This document shows positions 61,701-64,000 of a DNA stretch of 64,000 nucleotides, one piece after another. Where the stretch lies: positions 25,472,166-25,536,165 of the forward strand of contig CAIIXF020000011.1 of the NCBI GenBank assembly GCA_903813345.2. The letters are read 5' to 3'. The position numbers were made by a program, and so were the translations under genes. The DNA comes from Owenia fusiformis (taxonomy: Eukaryota > Annelida > Polychaeta > Sabellida > Oweniidae). Below the pieces are notes generated by a model that made no database searches, had not been told where the DNA came from, and saw only the letters and a program-made list of their open reading frames with translations. Each line of letters opens with the position of its first letter. The first letter of the stretch is position 1.

Positions 61701-62338
61701 TTTGAACTCTGGGGTATTATCCCCTCCTCTTTGTATGATACTGATAACATAGTCTGCATCTGTCTGCATGTTATTATCTCAACGATTTGATTGGCCAAGC
61801 TGTAAATGTCACGTGACATTTCTGTTTACAACTATATAACCAAGTTCAACCCCGTCGCAATTTCTATCACTTGCTGCTGCCAAGACCAGCACACCTCCGT
61901 GAATGAATTTCGAACATGCTTTATCTATGAACTTATAATTCAGCGGAAATACAACAGAATCTTGATAAACCTATGCATTTCTATTATCCTTGTACCATCC
62001 TCTTTCTATGCTCGAATCACTGGGTCAAAATATGGTGTAATACGAAGGAAATTCGATGAAAATGGTCGCGTAAACAACGAGTTGAACGACCGATCGTGAA
62101 TATAAAGTCATGCATTACATTCTTCGTAATTTCACAACATAGAATTCATCCAAAGAAATAATAATCTTACCTCTAGATTCAGGAAGGAGAATCCTTGGTC
62201 TGGATAATATGAATTTTCATCTAACTGTAGCTGGGAGAAGAACAAATCGGTGTTAAAGTCGTCGTTCTTCATTCCAAATTCGTTCATTTCTATGATGGCT
62301 GCCTGGTTTGTTATATCCCATAATTCACCGCGCCACAT
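50555..62338 (-). CDS. Mondo: Mondo-family bHLH-zipper transcription factor (MondoA/ChREBP-like), 3' part
   Basis: Exons in transcript order: 62338-62171, 59679-58882, 57211-57127, 56575-56481, 56371-56361, 55725-55566, 52052-51923, 50682-50555. Phases match throughout and give 524 residues. Mondo proteins pair with Mlx, bind E-box carbohydrate-response elements and shuttle to the nucleus on sugar-phosphate sensing. Evidence: basic region HINAELRRRGKIK, helix NGFDELTQLVP, a zipper ending KLEIQELN, FQEQLPD, MFDDYV.ARTFQNWKFWI, and the DCD block with WLQQHCSLISLRPIILSAV. Closest match from memory is MondoA/ChREBP rather than Mlx. The N-terminal MCR (LID/GRACE) region is not in the window: either further 5' exons lie beyond 64000, or this is a short isoform from an internal promoter. 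Confidence 0.85.
53398..53600. mobile_element. ~200-bp transposon copy, CGGGGGCGGATCTGGG termini
   Basis: The left end GGGGGCGGATCTGGGATCC and the right CCCAGATCCGCCAG are inverted, and the middle alternates GGGCC with A/T runs. It belongs to the family seen at 19020-19215. Flanks GTCAATAC and AGTAATAC agree at 6 of 8 positions, consistent with an old 8-bp duplication. It lies in intron 6 of the Mondo gene. Confidence 0.65.
53640..53925 (+). repeat. degenerate CCCTAGATGTGGGTC tandem repeat
   Basis: CCTAGATGTGGG or close variants recur about six times, separated by TATTTTTGAA.AAAA tracts at roughly 40-50-bp spacing. No coding sense. It follows the transposon at 53398-53600. Confidence 0.65.
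53964..54053 (+). repeat. 22-bp minisatellite, four copies
   Basis: GGAGACTAGGAGAATGGCAG is repeated four times with a G-run between units; the first copy has AAAATGG in place of GAATGG. Confidence 0.9.
54534..55197. mobile_element. 664-bp mariner-type non-autonomous element
   Basis: The left terminus CAGGGTGAGCCAAAAAAGTA and the right, the complement of CACGGTAGGTCAAAAAAGGT, continue as AACCCAAACAAA in both arms. TA flanks both ends (54532-54533, 55198-55199). No transposase fragment is recognised inside. It is in intron 6 of the Mondo gene. Confidence 0.75.
56162..56179 (-). CDS. Mondo: candidate 18-nt alternative microexon of the Mondo gene
   Basis: On the minus strand, TTAGTTTCTATTTCAG precedes 18 nt that are followed by GTATGT. 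Inclusion between the 11-nt microexon and exon 6 would keep the frame and change VYIS-TF to VYIRLEKYFC-TF. The constitutive form without it fits the Mondo family better, so if real it is probably alternative. It could equally be a chance pair of splice signals. Confidence 0.25.
56361..56371 (-). CDS. Mondo: 11-nt microexon of the Mondo gene
   Basis: The zipper exon ends in phase 0 and exon 6 needs phase 2, so a short exon must lie between. On the minus strand, CTGTCTTTTTGTTTGCAG is followed by 11 nt and then GTGTAAGG. It supplies VYI plus two bases. The spliced product then reads ELNHD-VYISTFQEQLPD, aligning with the EELN...IN..QQQLP stretch of MondoA. Phase repair, a strong acceptor and family alignment agree. 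Confidence 0.65.
56481..57211 (-). CDS. Mondo: Mondo exons 3-4: helix-loop-helix and leucine zipper
   Basis: Exon 57211-57127 gives NGFDELTQLVPSIQNES plus GKDSKSTMLLK: helix 1, loop and the start of helix 2. Exon 56575-56481 gives TAKYARQLKTENLDLQKEAA and SLKLEIQELNHD: the rest of helix 2 and a zipper with hydrophobic heptad positions. The preceding exon ends with the basic region. Key DNA contacts of group B bHLH proteins, H-x-x-x-E-x-x-R in HINAELRR, are present, so E-box (CACGTG) binding is expected with Mlx as partner. Confidence 0.9.
58882..59679 (-). CDS. Mondo: Mondo exon 2: Ser/Pro-rich central region and basic DNA-binding segment
   Basis: A single 266-codon exon, phase 0 at both ends. 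It opens DLHELTESLEQVKRDR, a possible short helix. A low-complexity part follows with TPY(G/S/N)S units (TPYGSKPSSKPSTPYGSKP), SRPSSRPRSR, SPKSPKSPKSP and five SPNNGLA-like heptads. It ends in RHKRESHINAELRRRGKIK, the basic region. Many SP and TP sites would be targets for proline-directed kinases. The usual Mondo central region is also disordered and Pro/Ser-rich. The SPNNGLA units are encoded by nearly identical 21-nt repeats, so their number may vary between alleles. The open frame extends five codons into the intron; the CAG/GATCTC acceptor sets the edge. Confidence 0.85.
60146..60425 (+). mobile_element. hAT-related repeat fragment (CAGTGGCATAGCGTGG)
   Basis: CAGTGGCATAGCGTGGC followed by GGGGGTTCTCCCCCAAGAAA is a pattern seen at the ends of many animal hAT copies. 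No opposite terminus was found, so it is probably a truncated copy in intron 1 of the Mondo gene. The right edge is arbitrary. Confidence 0.4.
61790..61839 (+). promoter_or_regulatory. candidate plus-strand promoter: CCAAT box, E-box, TATA box
   Basis: ATTGG (inverted CCAAT, 61790-61794), a palindromic GTCACGTGAC E-box (CACGTG at 61810-61815) and TATATAA (61833-61839) are in the usual order for plus-strand transcription. A second CACGTG lies at 61457-61462. The open frame crossing it (97 codons, ending 62099) begins upstream of the TATA box and has no recognisable homology, so no product is assigned. It lies within intron 1 of the Mondo model. Confidence 0.35.
62171..62338 (-). CDS. Mondo: Mondo exon 1 as modelled (possible alternative first coding exon)
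   Basis: Ends FSFLNLE at a GTAAGA donor in phase 0, matching exon 2. It contains MNEFGMKNDDFNTDLFFSQL, an acidic/aromatic run that faintly resembles the DDFMD..DFF activation motif of Mondo proteins. The ATG at 62336-62338 is the first plausible start, but the frame stays open upstream to about 62554. A weak acceptor (GTGCCAG) sits nine bases before it, so this may be an internal exon of a longer transcript whose MCR exons lie outside the window. A further in-frame ATG at MNEF is another possible start. Confidence 0.5.
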
Positions 62339-62565
62339 ACTCAGAAACTGGCACAACCGCAAATCCGATTTAAAATCCAGTGTTTGTTTGATTGTACTAA
62401 GTTTAGATAAGAATATACTAGTTTTATACCCGGTTTTATAACAAATAGCCAAGGACGTCCTTGATATAACTGAATATACTTTCAAAATAAAATAATACAT
62501 TGATTCTGATCCCTGTGATTCTGATAATAAATTGTACAGTAAAATGATAGGCAAGTGTGCGTAAG

Positions 62566-63163
62566 TTACTTTCTGCGAAAGCTATTTGGATTTTGATATA
62601 ATAGCTTTCCCACGGAGCATTTGGACAGCTCAGTGATCGTGACCTTTGAAATCGAATTAAGTAGATCCGCGGCTTACTTTTGGTCTCTAACTGTGTCTTA
62701 CATCAGTATCATCAATCCGTGTAAGTATTGGAGCGCTGGAGTACTTCTTTTTCGATCAAGACTTGTAATTGTTAGGTCGAGTGAATCGTTTTACTGCCAA
62801 ATTCCAATATGGCGGTTTCTGCTCGGACATTTTCGTAAATCTCCGGAGGTTGTCCGAACCTAACTAATTCTCAAAATTCATTTCGTTCGTTGCGTATCTC
62901 GCACCTAGCAAACCGCCATATTGGAAATAGGTCTGTAAAACTTTAACTCGATGAACAATTTACAAGTCTTGATCGAAAAAGAAGTACTCCAGCGCTCCAA
63001 TACTTACACGGATTGATGATACTGATGTAAGACACAGTAAGAGACCAAAAGTAAGCCGCGGATCGACTTAATTCAGTTTCAAAGGTCACTATTGATCAGC
63101 TGTTCACTTCTCCGTTTGAGAGCCATAAGTTTCAAAATCTAACATGGCTCTCGAAGTGAGTAA
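62566..63163. mobile_element. 598-bp palindromic transposon, intact copy
   Basis: Flanked by TGCGTAAG on both sides (62558-62565, 63164-63171), an 8-bp duplication. The ends are TTACTTTCTGCGAAAGCTAT and, on the other strand, TTACTCACTTCGAGAGCCAT. The two halves are near reverse complements around the centre, where CCAATATGGCGGTTT and AAACCGCCATATTGG face each other. It is the same family as 26808-31886 and preserves the site into which the 4.5-kb element inserted there. The 80-164-codon frames in it occur on both strands because of the palindrome. Confidence 0.9.
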
Positions 63164-63399
63164 TGCGTAAGCACATTTGAATATCATTTTATATGTGTAA
63201 CCAAGACATAAATCACTCAGTACTACTCTAGATAGTCTTATGGGAAGGCCTTGAACCAGAGTACGGTGTTTGAGTCATGAATGCCCATGAAGCTAACATA
63301 AATGCAGTTTTTCTTCTTGCAGCACAACCCATCTGTTCAGGTCAGATTGACCATGGTTTTGATAACATTGTTTTTTTATCAATGTTTGAAAGTTCTTCA

Positions 63400-64000
63400 T
63401 TACTTTAAGCTCTGATTGTGATTCAATGTAGTGGCTGATTGTGTTGAAAGATATGACCTCTTGCTGTCTGGTTGTGCTTCAGTGTAATGTCTGATTGTGT
63501 TGCAATGCTATGACCTCTTGTTGTGTGACAATGTATAATAGTACCTAGCTAAAGTGTGAATGTGATTCAAGGTACAGATAAGCTCTGATTGTGCTTCAGT
63601 GTAGTGTCCGATTGTGTTGCAATGATGGCATAGTCTTGTTGTGTGACAACGAATAGGAACAAGGTAAAGTATGAATTTGCGTAAGCTCTGATTGTGCTTC
63701 GGCGTAGTGCTTGATTCTGTTGCAATGGCATAGCCTCTTGTTGTATGACAACAAATAAGAACAAGCTAAAGTATGAATGTCAAGTAAGCTCTGATTGTGC
63801 TTCGGTGTAGTGTCCGATTGTGTTGCAATGATGACATAGCCTCTTGTTGTGTGACAACGTATAGGATCAAGCTAAACTATGAATGTGATTCAAAGAAAGC
63901 TCTATCTGATTATGTTTCGGCATAGTGCCTGATTGTGTTGCCATGACTAGCCCCTTGTCGTATGACAACAAATAAGAACAAGCTAAAGTATGAACGTTAA
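63400..64000 (+). repeat. ~100-113-bp tandem repeat running off the window
   Basis: AAGCTCTGATTGTGCTTC, then TGTCTGATTGTGTTGCAATG and CCTCTTGTTGTGTGACAAC and an AACAAGCTAAAGTATGAAT block recur at about 63410, 63580, 63686, 63786 and 63899 with substitutions and a rearranged first unit. Copies continue to the right edge. TTGTTGTGTGACAAC is a small hairpin in each unit. Confidence 0.85.

Noticed and set aside
61806-62099. 97-codon plus-strand frame downstream of the promoter-like cluster
   Set aside because: Its ATG lies upstream of the TATA box, no internal ATG remains after the predicted start, and the sequence resembles no family I know.

Overview
The window is AT-rich animal nuclear DNA. 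Coding sequence is split into small exons with GT..AG introns, and both genes encode metazoan families. The dense load of short inverted-repeat DNA transposons and the protein families suit a marine invertebrate, perhaps a deuterostome such as an echinoderm or hemichordate; the species is inferred, not shown.

Layout. (1) 1-17624 is a nearly identical tandem satellite of 16 cores of 860 bp. In 8 complete cases (plus one cut by the left edge) a 465-bp insert with terminal inverted repeats and a 5-bp target duplication lies between cores. (2) 18486-47250 (+) is a 22-exon gene for a predicted 1264-residue type I membrane protein: signal peptide, F5/8C (discoidin) domain, Thr-rich stalk, a VWDE-type core with a vWD domain, an EGF-like module, an IPT-like module, one transmembrane helix and a short tail. 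I assembled it by eye; every exon junction keeps phase. Its introns hold many non-autonomous DNA transposons, including an element nested inside another with an empty site elsewhere in the window, a mariner remnant, and a 136-147-bp minisatellite carrying repeated nuclear-receptor-like half-sites. (3) 47985-48775 is an 86-bp tandem repeat between the two convergent genes. (4) 50555-62338 (-) is a Mondo (MondoA/ChREBP, MLXIP/MLXIPL) family gene: Ser/Pro-rich region, bHLH-zipper and C-terminal DCD domain, apparently including an 11-nt microexon. Its N-terminal glucose-sensing MCR region is absent from the window. (5) 62566-63163 is a second copy of the palindromic transposon, and a ~100-113-bp tandem repeat runs off the right edge.

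The two genes look functionally unrelated: one a cell-surface adhesion or recognition protein, the other a sugar-responsive transcription factor. Apart from these two genes I found no convincing protein-coding gene and no tRNA or rRNA gene. Coordinates of repeat edges without a clear target duplication are approximate.
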